From Cyanoderma ruficeps (Eukaryota; Chordata; Aves; Passeriformes; Timaliidae): DNA of 64,000 nucleotides. The notes under the pieces were generated by a model, which saw only the letters and a list, made by a program, of their open reading frames with translations, was not told where the DNA came from and did not search any database. Both the position numbers and the translations under genes were made by a program. Of the stretch, positions 1 through 12,145 are shown one piece after another (position 1 is the first letter of the stretch; each line of letters begins with the position of its first letter). The DNA lies in the NCBI GenBank assembly GCA_008694505.1, contig VZDJ01000063.1:3928527-3992526 (forward strand), read 5' to 3'.

Positions 1-890
1 CGTGGAGATGACAGGGAGAGCGCTGGCAGATAGGGAACAGCGCTGGAGCTCCTGGAAGAAACGGGAGAGGGGATGTTTCAATGCAACTTCTCATTAGAAA
101 AGGTTAAATACATCAAGCCAGGATGTTTCTTCTTATTAAAAGGGTTGGGTTTGATGCTTCCTTTCTAATTAGGAACAAGTCAAGAAAGATTTTGAAACCT
201 TTTGTGTGATGGTGTTTGAGCTGTTTCCCTGCGGACTCGGGAGCAGCTGACGTTTCCGTGGAAGGGCCCTGGGGCTCTGGGTGGGAGCAGTGCCATGTCC
301 TGTCCTGGGGAAAAAATAGCTTTGCACTTGATGAGTTTCAAGCCAAAAAAGCTTCATGAGGGCCAGACAGCGCCTCCAGACTCATTAGAGCTCAGGGAAG
401 GTGACCTGGCTCTGCTGCAGCCAGCAGGGAGGGGAGCTGCAGGTGTATTTACCTGCAGCACAGGGAGTTTTGCACCCTCTGGCACCAAGCTGCATCATTA
501 GTGTTGCCTGATTTCCCTTTGCCACCTTGGGAAAGCTGGATTTTAATGCCTCGGCGTCCTGTGTGCCCTCCTGTGCCCTTCCCTGGGCTGCTGAGCACCG
601 TCTTTTAACTTTGAAGGAATTGTCACCGTTCTTATGCGTCTTCCCCATCTTTCCTTGGCTGTCTGTCACCTTTGGCTGCCAAATTTTCTGGACTGTGAAA
701 TGAAGCTTTTATTATCTTCCGAGAAGGAGGGGTNGTGGAGGGGGGCAGAAATTAAATTAGTGAAATTAAAAAGATGATGATGATGATGACGACTGTAACC
801 TGATTTCAACCCTTTTTCATTCCGCCTCACACAGCGAGGCAGCCGGCTCTGTTCTGGGGCTTCTGCTTGGATTGCTGGAAAGAACCGAAC
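1..890. other. Non-coding interval, no gene seen
   Basis: I see no exon, RNA gene or transposon here. The stretch is mixed composition with TG/CA-rich background and a small AT-rich patch near 110-200 containing one TAATTAG homeodomain-type word. A (GAT)6 microsatellite is annotated separately. One base at 734 is unresolved (N). Open frames on both strands are under 100 codons and overlap each other, as expected by chance. Confidence 0.6.
773..790. repeat. (GAT)n microsatellite
   Basis: Six consecutive GAT/GAC triplets. A simple repeat with no other function visible. Confidence 0.85.
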
Positions 891-894
891 TTTT

Positions 895-1046
895 ACTTTC
901 AAATTAACCTGTCAAATCATATATTTATAAAGGAATCGAAGTCAGGAGAATGAGGGTCCCGGATATTCCCACGCATCAATTAGGGGGAAAATTAATTACA
1001 ATTTACTGGCATTACCACATTAGAGCTCCCTTGATTAGAGAGCAAC
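895..1046. promoter_or_regulatory. AT-rich CNE-like island
   Basis: About 150 bp that is much richer in A/T than its flanks and dense in homeodomain-type words (CAATTA near 978, ATTAATTA at 991). Such islands in bird and mammal gene deserts are often conserved enhancers. That is inference from texture only; conservation was not tested. Confidence 0.3.
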
Positions 1047-1049
1047 TTG

Positions 1050-4000
1050 CTCTGTGCTCTGGAAAAAGTTAAATTAAGGAGTTTGGGAGGAGGGGGTCTC
1101 GGGCTGGTTCTGTGGGCAGAACCTCCAAGAGCAGATACTTGGATTTGGTCTCTCCCCAGAAAAGCTGTTTCGGGATGTGAGTGCTTTGGACACTCCAAAA
1201 ATTGTTTGTTTGACCTTGACAGGGCACTTGGTTTGGGGCTGGGTGATCTCCAGCTGAGGCAGAGAAAAGCTGATTCTCCTTGTCCTTGTCAGCACATCCC
1301 ACCCCATCCCGGTGCTGCATCCTTGGCCTGATGAGATCCCATTGCCAGGGAGTCCCAGAGAGTCCCTCAGATCTTCTGTGGGGTTATTCTGGGGGTTGTT
1401 GAATATTTCCTGGGCCTAAATTAGCACTGGAAGGAGCCCCCGGGCCGTGGTTCCCCCGGTGTCCCTTGTGTAGCTGCTAAATGGAGAGACCTGGAGAAAT
1501 GGGACCTGGGGGACGGCTGCAAAGCTGCTTTTCCATGGGAAAGTGCTTTTCCATGGGAAAGCCAAGCTCCTTCCTGCTCCAAACAGCCAGGCCATTAACA
1601 ATTTGCTGCTGCAATAAAAGGTCGTGGCACGGGGAGAAGCCACAGGGTGAGGCGAGGCACAGCCTGGGCCCTGCCACAGGAATTCCCTCCAATCCCACTT
1701 TTTTCTGCACCCGAGGGCAGCTTTGTGCCTTGGAGGCAGCAGCTGTGCAGGGGGAAGGTCAGAGAAGGCTTTGGTGGGGTCTGGGGAGGAGGGGAGGCAG
1801 ATTGTGTGCTGCAGGGAGAGGGAGGGATTTCACGAAACTTTGAGGAGTTTGGGAACAGATGAACCTGGCACGCGGCCACCTTCCAAAGCCTGTTGTGGGT
1901 TGTGGTTTTTGGTTGTTTTTTTTAATATTCCTGGCATCACCCACCAGCAGAGATGAAGTTCATAGGCTCAGACAGCCCGGATTCGGAGGTTGAAACTCGG
2001 GCAGTGATGTGTCAAGTGCAGAGTGGGAATGGAATTGTACTGCAAATCATCCTGGGACAGAGTTAGCATCCCTGCCTGCAGGGCTTTGTCCTGTGTGGGA
2101 GTGGCATTTTCGGGGCAGCTGGGACGGGGATATTCAATATTTGCCCTGGGAAGGTGAGATTGGGTGCTTGGAGCACTGGTCCAGCTGCTGGGAGCAGTCC
2201 CAGGCTCCTCATTTGTCAACCCCTTGCAGAACAAGGCTGGTTTGTGGCTGGGGTGTGGCACCTCTTATCAAGGACACTGCAGCTGTGGCAGGAGGTGCCA
2301 GGGATGCTGTGGGGAGGAGGGAGTGCCCAGGGCTGTGCTCTCATTCCCTGTGTGCCCGTGCCAGGGAGAGCAGCATCCAGCCTGGGAGCTGCTGCTGTGC
2401 CTGAGGCCGTGCAGGCTGCGGAGGATTGGGATGGATACACTGCGGGAGGGTGCTGGGCCCTCCCCGTGGGCTGTCTTGGCCAAACCAGGGGTTTCTGGGA
2501 CTGTCCCCTCCGTGGATGTGTCCCCACAATGGTGACTGGCACTTGCTGCTGCCAGTGAAACTCGCCCTGAGCCTGCCTGAGCTGTCAGGAGAGCTCCTGG
2601 CAGCAGCTCCAGGTGGATTTATACCAGGGAAGGATCCAGCCCTCCTCAGGAGCTGAGGGTGGGAGAGACACTGAGGTTAGGGACCCCGAAAGCACAAACA
2701 TCCCTGTGACAAGCTGTTTGAAGCCGAGCTGATCAGAGAAGGTGACAGCCCTGCCACATCTGGGAACAGTTTCTGTGTCCTCCTCGCTGACAGGAGGAGT
2801 TTGATTCCTTTAATATTTGATGCATTCTGTCTTTTGCAATGTTTGTTTTTGGTGTTGTGGGTTTTGACTCGTTTTATTTTTTTATTTTTTTTTAAACTAT
2901 GCTGCTCCTCAGAACCAGCTGCCCATTTGCCATGGGGATGGGAACTCTGCAGGAGCCAGGGGAAGGGCAGGCAGTGTGACAGCAAATGTGACACTTGGGG
3001 GGCTGCAAACTCTGCCTGACCCGGGGGATTCCTGCTGCTTCTCCCCATCCACCTTTCCAGCTGGAGTTTGGGGTTGCATTCTTCTTCACAGGTGTGCAAG
3101 AAGAGGCAAAGGATGCTCATACAGCTTTTCACCCTCCTCCTGCTCCCCATGTCACCCAGCCTGAAGCTGGGGGTGGCAGCAGGGAGGTGACCTCCTGGGA
3201 AATCATGTGTCAGATCCCACCCTGGCTCTCTGCTTGGTCCCATTTTTGCTGCAGATGAGCAAAGCTCCCACCTGGAGAGCAAATTTTCTGCATCTGGGAT
3301 AAATTCTGATCTCCTCATGCCTTTTCCCCCTCTTCTGGGACATCCCTGCAGAGGAAAACCTTAATGTCTTGTAATGCTGAGCTGAGGGTCTGGGAGGAGA
3401 AGGCAAGAAGTGTGTGCTGAAGTCGCCTGGGGGGATTTTGGGGTTCTCTGTCAGAAAGACAATCGTGGAGGGCTTGGAGAAGCTCTGCAGGCTGCAGGAC
3501 AAGGGGGCTGTGCATTTTGGACGGGCTCCTGGAGCAGGGCTGAGTTGGGGAACGTTCCCCCCTGACAGGGAGCTTTGCTTGGTGATGTGCTGCCCACATT
3601 CCCACATTCTTGCTGGAGCAAGACCCCAGAGAGGACGAGCAGAGGCTGCCCCAGGCTCGGCGCTGGCAGGGTGAGATCTCTGCCATGCAAAGGCTTCCCC
3701 CGTTGACATAAATGTAAGTGGGTGCCACAATTACCACAGGCTCTGACATCTGAAAGGAGCAGAGCCACCCTTGCTGTAATTCACTGCCACTCTGATTGCA
3801 GGGCAGAGCAGGGGAAAGTCAAATTATCCAACAAAGCAAAAAGAGAAAGGGAGAAAGCCGTGCCTCAGTGATGGGGGTCAGGGTGGTGTGGGGCAGGACA
3901 GGAGGCAGAGCTGCTCTTCTGCCCTTGCCAGCGTTCTCCAAGGTTCGGTTTGAAGGTCTTGCCTTGGGCATGGTGGCATGGGGAGGTTCATCTCTGCAGG

Positions 4001-4880
4001 ATTTGGAGGTGTGGGTGTTGGTGTTAAACAGAACAAATCCAGGATGTTCGCTGGCGGGCATTTGCTCGGGCAAATTTCTTCTAAGTGGTTTGTGGGGGAG
4101 TGGGGCTGACATGGGAGTTAGCCGGGCTGGGTGGAGATTACTGCTGCTTGGCTCGGGGTCAGGCAGACAAATCCTGCTTTCTGGTTGCTTTCCAAAAGCC
4201 CAGCGTGACGTGCCTGACAGCAGAGCTGTGGCTTGAGCCTCCTAAGCTGGGGAGCATGAATTTCCCCATTTCCCACTCCAAGTGTCGGCCATCTCTGCCC
4301 GAGGGTGCTGGGCAGCCTAACTCCAGTTCCAGCTCGCTGTCAGTGCTTTTGAGACTCTCTGACTGCCTTTCCGTGGGGCTTTTGCTCTTGCCCAACAGCT
4401 AGGAGGAGGAGGAGAGCATTGCCACACATTTGAGTGCTCCTCTGCAGCCACGGCATCTCCCCAAATCCCCCCCGAGTGCATGGGGAGGGACCCTGGGTAG
4501 GCATCGCTGCCCTCCTGCTTGTCCCTCCCTCCTCCTTTTCCTCCTTTCAAGGTGCATTTCTACATCTGTCAGATGCAACACGGTGCCAGCTCTGTTAATT
4601 ACAGTCTGCTTACCTGAATTCCCCTGTGGAATTCCAGCTGGATAACGGTATCCTTCACTGCTGGGCCTTGAAAGAATCACGGGCAGCCAGACCCCTCTGC
4701 CTGTGGGTGTAGATGTGGGTTTGTGATGCTCAGAGCTCCCCCAGGGCCGTGGTGGTGGTGATCCCTAAATGGTTGATCACTCTGGGATGGGGCTGGCATC
4801 TGTCTGTCCAGCAGGGATGGTGGGAAATATGGGAACAGAGCTGGAAGCCACGAGGCTCACAGGAGGTGGATGGATGAAAA
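1050..4880. other. Non-coding interval, no gene seen
   Basis: GC-richer sequence with many CTG/CAG, TGGG and CCCA words and frequent stops in all frames. No recognisable CR1, LTR or exon. Runs of T (for example near 2870-2893) interrupt it. Open frames reach about 210 codons on the minus strand near 2677-3318 but resemble no protein family I know. One small perfect duplication (1526-1561) is listed separately. Confidence 0.6.
1526..1561. repeat. Perfect 18-bp tandem duplication
   Basis: Two identical, directly adjacent 18-bp units containing TTTTCCATGGGAAA, which is itself nearly palindromic. The lack of any difference between the units suggests a recent duplication. Confidence 0.9.
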
Positions 4881-4884
4881 CACT

Positions 4885-5225
4885 TCGAGCTGCTCTAATG
4901 CTTAAGTGGACAAGATAATGGGATACTTTTCTTCCCTTATAGGCCCACCAGATAAGCCATTAATGCAGGCGACTTCCAGCGTCCCTGTGATTTGCATGGA
5001 TACAAAAGAGAGACATTTCCATTATTTGGTGGGGTGCTGCTTGATCAAGGGCTGCAGAGAGGAACTCGGGGCTGATTTGGTGCACTATTTATGGTCCTCC
5101 ATTAGCAGCTGGCCGGGAGCTTTGTCCCGCCTCAGCTCCCTGTGTCTCCAGCGTATCCTTAGCACAAGGGAAGCATTTCACGTGAGCCTTGTTGGATGAT
5201 AAAGTTATCAGCATTCACAGTTACT
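4885..5225. promoter_or_regulatory. CNE-like island with GATA-site cluster
   Basis: An AT-rich island with four GATA-factor words: AGATAA at 4913, AGATAAG at 4950, and TGATAA (5197) facing TTATCA (5205) as an inverted pair with a 2-bp spacer. A canonical E-box CACGTG lies at 5179-5184. GATA factors bind (A/T)GATA(A/G). Clustering with an E-box inside one short island suggests an enhancer, but neither binding nor conservation can be shown here. Confidence 0.4.
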
Positions 5226-6380
5226 GTGCTGCAGTTGTGGGCTCCGGATCAGATGTTTTTGGAGGCCGTGAGTGTGATTTTTGTTAAAAAAACCCACTCA
5301 TCTACCACAAAATGGTGAGAGGTGAGGCTGATGTCTGGAGAAGAGCAGCTTAGGAGGTGCTGGCGTGGGAGTTCCTCTCTCCATCACTCCCTGCTCCATC
5401 TCTGGCTCATTCCAGGCCAGGCAGAGGAAAGACACCCTGAACCCCTCAAATCTCTCTCTCATTCCATGCTGGCCTCCAGCTCAGCAATCCCTGGGGAGGC
5501 AGCGTGCTCCTGCAGACCCTGCTTAGCTCGTACTCTAAAGCAGCTTTTCTTTGCTCTGACTGATTCTTCCCGCACTCTCTCTCTCGGGAAGACGATGTAA
5601 TCTCTCTCCTTATTGACACTCTCGGCAGATCCTTATGGAGAATACAGTCTGGGGGTGATGCTGCAGCACAGGAGCTGGGCCCTCAGGTCACTGAAACCCC
5701 ATTACTTGGGATTGCAATTCCTGCCTCCTCAGACGGGTGAGAGCTGTGTCCTGGGACCACAGCTGGGGTCCTTGGTAATGCAAATTACTCAGGAAGGGTT
5801 TGCCATGCTCTGGCATCCCAAATCTATAAACAGCAGAGGCTTTGCTGAGCTTCTGTTATGGGAATCCATCTTTTCCACCCCACTCACCAGAGCTGTGGGG
5901 TTCAGGGCTGCTGGCAAGAGGGAGGATTTGCTATTCAAGGCACAGGGGCAGGAAAGCAAAGCCTGAAAGGTGTCAGTGCAATCTCACTGGCCTTTGTGCC
6001 TTTATTTATCTGAAATCCCACAGAGCTGTCCTTCACTGCGGCTTGGATCAAAATTCATCTGATTGTGGCGTGGGTTTTGCAAGGTGGTTTTTTTTTTCCT
6101 TAAAGCCCCAGTTCCTGCAACAGTGCAGGAATCTCTGTCTGCCTCCTCCTTCTAATGAGAAAGTTTGTCTGAGTATTTGGAGGCGAAGCAGAGCTTTCCT
6201 AGGGAAGGGAAGCTGTGCTTCCAGGCAGGGGTTTATTGCCCATAAGCAGCTGGCTTTCTCCTGTGCCACTGAGCTTGTCCGTGAGCTGCTCTGAGCCAAA
6301 TCCAGCCCTGGTTATTGTGCAGAGTAATCACTGAGGTGTCTCATCTAAACTAGGAGTGAATCGGGGCCAGGAAATAACTC

Positions 6381-6420
6381 TCCAAAGAATCAGCCTCATC
6401 TTCAAAGAATCAGCCTCATC
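6381..6420. repeat. 20-bp tandem duplication
   Basis: Two adjacent 20-bp units, each containing AAAGAATCAGCCTCATC, differing at one base. A simple local duplication. Confidence 0.9.
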
Positions 6421-6672
6421 TTCTCTACCTGCCTCTCCTCACCCCATCACCTGCCTTGGAAAGCTTGAGGCCGTGCAGTACCTGATCCTTCAACCCACGG
6501 GAGGCAGGACCTGCCGTGCAAAGGGTGCAGGCTGGAGGCTGCCCGGGACCCCCAACCTCCTTCTGGGCCACTTTGCCTTGGGCAGAGCTCTGGAAAGGCT
6601 TGTGGGCTCTGAAAGGCTTGGAAGCTCTCGGCAGGTGAGGGAGCACACTGGGGTCTGGGCAGGGCCGAGCCA

Positions 6673-6702
6673 AGGAGGGAGGGAGGGAGGGAGGAGGGAG
6701 GG
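6673..6702. repeat. (GGGA)n tract, G-quadruplex-capable
   Basis: About 30 bp of GGGA/GGA repeats with at least six runs of three G separated by single A. Established rules for intramolecular G-quadruplexes are satisfied on the plus strand. Whether it folds in vivo is unknown. Confidence 0.8.
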
Positions 6703-7244
6703 TCGTGCCACAGCTCTCCGGGCTGGCCGGCTCTCCGGCATATGGAGCCGTCGTGCTTGGGTGCTTCGTTTTAAAGAATTTTCAAAGAGCCCGTCCATCT
6801 GGGCCCCCTGGCTGCTGCCGGCACGGTGGGGCGCCGAGCAGATGGTTTGCAAACAAAACAGCTTCGGCTCAGGAGGGGAAGGAGACCTGTCCAAAGAGGC
6901 TGGAGCTCAGCCCCGGCACGGCGAGCGGGGCTCTGGCAGCAGCATTTCCCCAGGACAGGCCGGTGTGTGGCCGTGGGCAGGCAGGCTCTGTGGCTCCTGG
7001 GGGTGTTGGTGTCCTGCAAACCACCTGGTGGCTGCAGGGTGAGGGCTTTGATCCCTATTCCCGCCCTGGAGAGCTGGCTGGGAGCTGCTCGTTCCCTCTG
7101 CCTCGCATCCCTGTCCTCGCACACAAAGGCTCCGCACGCACTCCAGAATGTGGGATCACTTTGCAGAGGTCGGTGCTGAGCAGTTTAGGGAAGGGCTGAT
7201 CTGCTGCTCGCATTACCTGAGCTTTCCTTGAAAATCCTTCAGCC

Positions 7245-7425
7245 ATCCAGCCGCTGACCCTGGGATGTGACAAGCTCACAGCTCTTGCCAATAAAGCAGC
7301 GACTCGGTTTGAATAATATCTGACAATTACGTGCTGAGCCCCGGCATTATGCAATATTTATGCATGTGTCTGGACTGTAAAACAGTGATTATCTAAAAGG
7401 AGTAATTGTTTGCAGTTCTTGCACT
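7245..7425. promoter_or_regulatory. CNE-like island
   Basis: An AT-rich patch containing CAATAAA (CDX/HOX-like), TTGAATAATATC, and GCATTATGCAATATTTATGC at 7344-7363, in which TTATGCAAT resembles a C/EBP or POU site. It ends in a TAATTG word near 7403. Candidate enhancer by texture only. Confidence 0.35.
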
Positions 7426-7429
7426 GAAT

Positions 7430-9880
7430 TTCTTTTCTTCTTTGGCCTTGGAGAGCCACACTGTTAATCAGCACCACACACGCCACTCGTTAAACGCTTC
7501 CACTGAATCCAGCCCCACCATTAGCCCAGCAGGGCTCCGAGCAGTGTCTTGGTGCAGTGGCACGAGGTTGTGTGCACAGAGCTTTATTTTAGTGCCTCAG
7601 GCTGGTGGATTGTTCGTGTTTGGGGAGTGAAAAGGGTCCAGCACTCACCCCTGCTGCCTGAGCTTGCATGGGATGACAGTCTTTGATGTGCTGAACAGAG
7701 AGATGCCCGGGCAGAAGGGCTGAGCCCAGGCACCCAGCGAGGCTTTTCACCCTCCCCTTCTCTCCTGGACACTCAACCCTGCTCCCGTGCCCTTGGAGCA
7801 GAGCAGTGATTGAAATCTCTCTTTGTTCCTCACTCCCCCTGCCACAGCAGCTGCCCTTTAGTTGGGTTTTTTTTGTTGTTTTATTTTTCCCCTCCTCTTC
7901 TCTTCTTTTTCCAAGTGTTGTTGGCTGTCAACCTGGGCCGAGGAGGAAGTCAAAGCTGAAGAGACAAATGCGGGCTGTCACATCGCAGGGGTGGGGTGGG
8001 ACAGAGAGGGCAGCCCGGCCTCCTGCCCCGTGCCCAGCGGGAGGAGGGACTGCCGGGAGCCCCCGGCACGCTGCGGCCATGGGGGTGATGCTTGTTTCTG
8101 CAGCACAGAAGAAAAGCCTCTATTTTGAGGAGAAAAAAATAAAAAAAAAGAAGCTTTTCCATCCTTTTGGTGCTCAGCAGAGGTGGCAGTGGGGCAGCAG
8201 AACGTTGTCCAACTCGCACTCCGGCGCGACAGCGTGGTCACAGTGTTTGGCACGGGATAGATCCGGGTGTAATTCCTGCAGGAGGCTGGGATTCGAGGTG
8301 GAGAAAGGCTCAGGGGACCAGGCAGTGGAGACAAACAATGTGCCTGGTCAGCAGAACAGGCAGTGGAGCTGGAGAGGCCAGGATTACTGCTGCCACAGCT
8401 TGTTAACATAAACTAATACAGCCTGCTGCGTTGGACACAGGGAGATAGGAGGGAGAAAAATGGGAAGCGTGTGCAGGAATAAGGGCCCAGATAATGAACC
8501 TGGCAATGAGAATGCAAAGCAAAACAAAACAGGAAGAAATGCTGTTGTTGCAGAGTCCAGGCTCTATCTGCTCCAGCTTCTTGCTGCTTCTCAAAGACTT
8601 CATTTGTGGCTGGGATGGTGCTTTCCACAATGCTGGAGGTGCTGCTTCACCCCCAGAGCTGTGGGAAGAGAGGATGAATGTCCTGTTCAAGGCCTCAATG
8701 GCACTAACATTGACTCAGCCAGGGTGTCCCAGGGTGATGCTTCCCAGCACCTCCTGGGACAGGATCTTACAGCAGGGGACACATTATCCATGACCAGGAT
8801 GGGTTGTGTGCCCTTCCCAGCCCATGCAGGAGTAGTTCTCTGCTGCTGAAGTGGAAGAGCCAGCAGTGAAATGGGTGTTGCCAGCGGCTTTTTGGGCTTC
8901 TGCAGCAGACAGCAGAGCAAGGGCTGTAGCTATTCCTGAGAAATTTGGGATGAGAGGGCTCCTTGCAGATCCTGGCAAGGGAGGCGTGAGGCAATATGAG
9001 ATGCTGGCATCACCCAGGGATGTGCTGTGGCAGAGATCACCTCACTGAGCTGTTGGGTTGCAAGAGGGCAGGGGATCTCCACCCCTCTTCTTTTGGGTAT
9101 GAAAAGCTCAGAGAGGAGCTGCAGCATGTGGGACCAGACACCCACCCTGGCAGTGCGGTGCCAGCCCTGCTGAAAGGCAGCAGTGGTTTTATGAGGTGTG
9201 CTGCCTTCTTGCCTAGAGGGTCCTGCCTTCTCACAGGTCCCTGAGCCGTGGACAATTCATCTGGTTTTAAGGTGATGACGGAAGAATCCAATCTGCAGGC
9301 TGGAGATGGAAAGTTCAGAGCCACGCAAGGCTGGCTGGGGAGGAGAGCAGGTTTTATTGATGGCCTGGGCTCCTGGATGTTGTGTGGGAGGAATCTTGTT
9401 AATGGGTCCCTTGGGCCATTGCCTCCTGACTCTGCCATATCTCCTTATTCACCTGCCTTGGCTCCAATGGTGTCTTTTTTTTATTTTACTTTTTTTTTTT
9501 TCCCCCTGCTCTCTTTTGGTGTTTCAAAGGCTTTTAAGGATGCAGCAGGAGGGGAGGAAGTGGGGCTGGCCAAGGCACCTGCCAGTCTTTTCCCATCCCT
9601 CGTGGTGTGTCCTTCAGCCTCAGAGATGGCCACAAAAAATGCCCTGGGCTTCGTGACGTGACTCTGACAACACAGAGGGATGGCCTTGGCTCCAAGGTGA
9701 CCAGGGAGCTGCTGATGGGCCCCATCAGTCTCTTGTGTCAGTTAAAGGGGTGAAAGGATGATCACTCACTGCTCACCTTCCTGGAATCATCCCATGGCTG
9801 GGATTGCTCATCCTCACGGGAACAGCGGTGCCGCTGGAGCCTCCTCATTGGTGTCATGGGGCGTGAGGATCAGGCTCCAC
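7430..9880. other. Non-coding interval, no gene seen
   Basis: GC-rich background with T-rich runs (7867-7912, 9473-9501) and an A-rich run (8131-8150). No recognisable transposon, exon or RNA gene. Open frames up to about 200 codons (7806-8411 plus) show no domain and overlap antisense frames of similar length, so I do not call them genes. Confidence 0.6.
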
Positions 9881-9884
9881 TTCT

Positions 9885-10215
9885 TGGCCCAGTTTTGATA
9901 ATTAATTGATAGTCGAAAATGTTTGACAAACAAACAGCCAACAGGAATCAAACCCGCTCACGTGCGCATTAACATTTCATGGAGCCTTTCTTGTTTGTTT
10001 GCTTTTAAATCACAAAACGCTGTGATACATTTTTAATCGAGAGCACTATTGGCTGTTGCCATCACTGTTCCAATAACTTCCGTGATGAAAAAGAAGTTCA
10101 ATGCAGAGATGTAATGGGATCTTTTAGGAGGTGGGCAATGGGTTCATGACAACCGTTTTCACTTCTACAAAGAGCATTTTTGTCAGGGAGAAATATATTT
10201 AAAAACATTCTTATT
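9885..10215. promoter_or_regulatory. Strong CNE-like island, forkhead and E-box words
   Basis: A 330-bp island with abrupt edges, lower in CpG-poor TG/CA noise than its flanks. It carries TAATTAATTGATA at its left edge, forkhead-type words (TGTTTGACAAACAAACAG near 9920 and TTGTTTGTTTGC near 9990), a perfect E-box CACGTG at 9959-9964, and TTTTTAATCGA near 10030. It has the mosaic of short motifs typical of deeply conserved enhancers. Conservation is inferred, not observed. Confidence 0.45.
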
Positions 10216-10919
10216 TGAAGACACTCTCGGAGCTCTCCGGATGCCTTTTGATGGCTCTCAGCATGGCAGAGCAGCACATGATGGGCTCTGTGCGGTGGGA
10301 AGGTGGGGGGTGATGACTGATGGTGTTTTGTGTGCCCAGGGCAGGGTCCTCAGCCCCTCAAGGGATTGTTTCCTTACAGTCATGTTCTTAAACCTTCCTT
10401 AAGGTGCTCTCAGAAGACAATTCTCCCTCCTGGCTATACCCAGTGACTTGCAGACAACAACCTTATCTTGAAAGCTTAACTAAGTTTTTTTTTTCCCCCC
10501 CTCCTATGAAGGCAGGAGATGAAAGGCATTTGTTTGTGTGCATCTGTGTGGGAATGCAGCACAGTAAATAGTGGGTAAGGAATATTAATCCAGGACTAAA
10601 CCCATCCCTGGCATGAATCACAGGGAGGACATATGTTGTGACAACTTTCCTAAGGGGGTTCTGGCCAAGGTAGATATCGAGTGTTCCCCAGAGGGAAGGA
10701 GGAGGGAATGACAGCTTCTTTTTCCCCAAGACTGATGTAATTAAAGAGTTATAATGTCCTTTAACTTCACTGCCCTTGGCACTTGTGTGCACTGGCATAT
10801 TTATTTATTATTTTTTCAGCACTGAATAGGGTCTGTGTGAAGAGGCAGGAGGCCTCGGAAACTGAAATACAGGTCAGCATTGTATAGGGAGAATGTGGTT
10901 TTATTTCCCTGGGATTGAA

Positions 10920-10989
10920 CCATCCATCCATCCATCCATCCATCCATCCATCCATCCCTCCATCCATCCATCCATCCATCCATCCATCC
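10920..10989. repeat. (CATC)n microsatellite
   Basis: About 17 tandem CATC tetramers with one interruption (CCCTCC near 10957). Long enough to be length-polymorphic between individuals. Confidence 0.95.
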
Positions 10990-11773
10990 TCCCTGAGCAC
11001 GAGGTTAAACCCTCCGTCCTTCCCACTGTCGCTTAACACACTGAGCTTTGTCAAGAGAAGCTTATTTTAATTTAATTGAAAAATACATTATACATAATGC
11101 TCCCCATCATTTTCACTCTCATCTGAAGGAGAATCTGCTGGTCTGCCCAACCCAGCCCAATACCTGCAGATTTGTCGCTGCATGGTTTAAATAATAACAA
11201 TAACAATACCAGTAGCAATAATATCCTTTGCTGCTGTCCTTGAGTGACAAAGATGATGGAAAATGAAGTTGTAGATAGCTGGAGATGACAATGTGAGTAT
11301 GCTCTACCCATCTTCCAGGTTATTAACAGGTGTCAGTCACTGGAAGGAATCTAATCATTTCCAGATGCAGTGGTGCCTCCAAACGTCAGCCGTGCTGCTG
11401 TGGCTGCAGAAAGCAAATGGGTTTATGGGCTCAATTCCTATTTCTGCTCAGTCTTGTTGTTAGAAAGGCTGGAATGGTGCAGTGTCCATGGCCACGAGGC
11501 GTTGTCCACTGCAGCAGGGTCCTGTCATGCCACTCATGGGTGTCGCCATGTCACACAGACTGCACCTGCTACCTGTTGCTGCTGTGGGGCTGCACCACCC
11601 ACCCTTTCCCACCTTGCCCTGCTAATGGGCCTTACCCCGTTATCCATCCTTGATTAATCTGGGCAGGGTGGTGATGGTGAGGCTGCCAAGAAAGGAGGAG
11701 CACAAGAGCTCTGTTTGCCCCTCTCCCATGGATGTGCTGTTTTCTGAGCTCTTGTGGAGCGAGCCATGAAGGG

Positions 11774-11807
11774 ACAAATTGCTCCCTTGGACAAATTGCT
11801 CCCTTGG
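11774..11807. repeat. Perfect 17-bp tandem duplication
   Basis: Two identical adjacent units of ACAAATTGCTCCCTTGG. Probably a recent slippage or repair event. Confidence 0.9.
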
Positions 11808-12024
11808 AACCATCATCCTGATGAGAGTGGCATAAACACACACTAATAATCCCTTTTTGAGGGAACACGACACGCACCACGGGTGTCAAAGCTTGCTGCC
11901 CTGGGGAGGGCTGCTCCCACATGCCTTTCCTGGAGGGTCTGGCCAGTCAGGAGGAGACAGGGAGCCACAGGAGTTCATTGTTTCCCAAGCAGGTGGTGCT
12001 TTGCGAGCTTGAAGTGAGCACCAG

Positions 12025-12145
12025 ATGGGCAGAGATGATGAAAGAGGCATCGGCGTGAAAGGCTTCCCTCTAGGGTGTTAAATATTACATTCCCCGAGCC
12101 CGCCGAACTGTTGAAACCAATAGAACTAATTAGGGAGCCGGTGCC
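12025..12145. promoter_or_regulatory. CNE-like island
   Basis: About 120 bp containing TTAAATATTACATT, several CpG-containing words (GCCCGCCGAAC) and AACTAATTAGGG. Mixed CpG plus TAATTA content in a short block resembles conserved enhancers near homeobox or zinc-finger genes. Inference only. Confidence 0.3.

Larger units (their letters stand above)
5230..7240. other. Non-coding interval, no gene seen
   Basis: GC-rich background with no recognised gene or transposon. It contains a 20-bp tandem duplication (6381-6420), a G-rich GGGA tract (6673-6702) and a symmetrical CCACCTGGTGG at 7021-7031 that weakly resembles part of a CTCF motif. The longest open frame, 6356-7042 on the plus strand, runs through the GGGA tract and looks like chance. 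Confidence 0.6.
10220..12020. other. Non-coding interval, no gene seen
   Basis: Holds a CATC microsatellite (10920-10989), a short AATAAC-type tract (11188-11208), a 17-bp tandem duplication (11774-11807) and AT-rich patches near 10570-10600 (with TAATCC) and 11055-11110 that might be small CNEs. Nothing supports an exon. Confidence 0.55.

Noticed and set aside
7019..7033. CTCF-like word around CCACCTGGTGG
   Set aside because: Matches only the central part of the CTCF motif and is a self-symmetric E-box; too weak to call.
6356..7042. 228-codon plus-strand frame, Arg/Gly-rich
   Set aside because: GC-rich chance frame crossing the GGGA tract, with overlapping antisense frames and no family resemblance.
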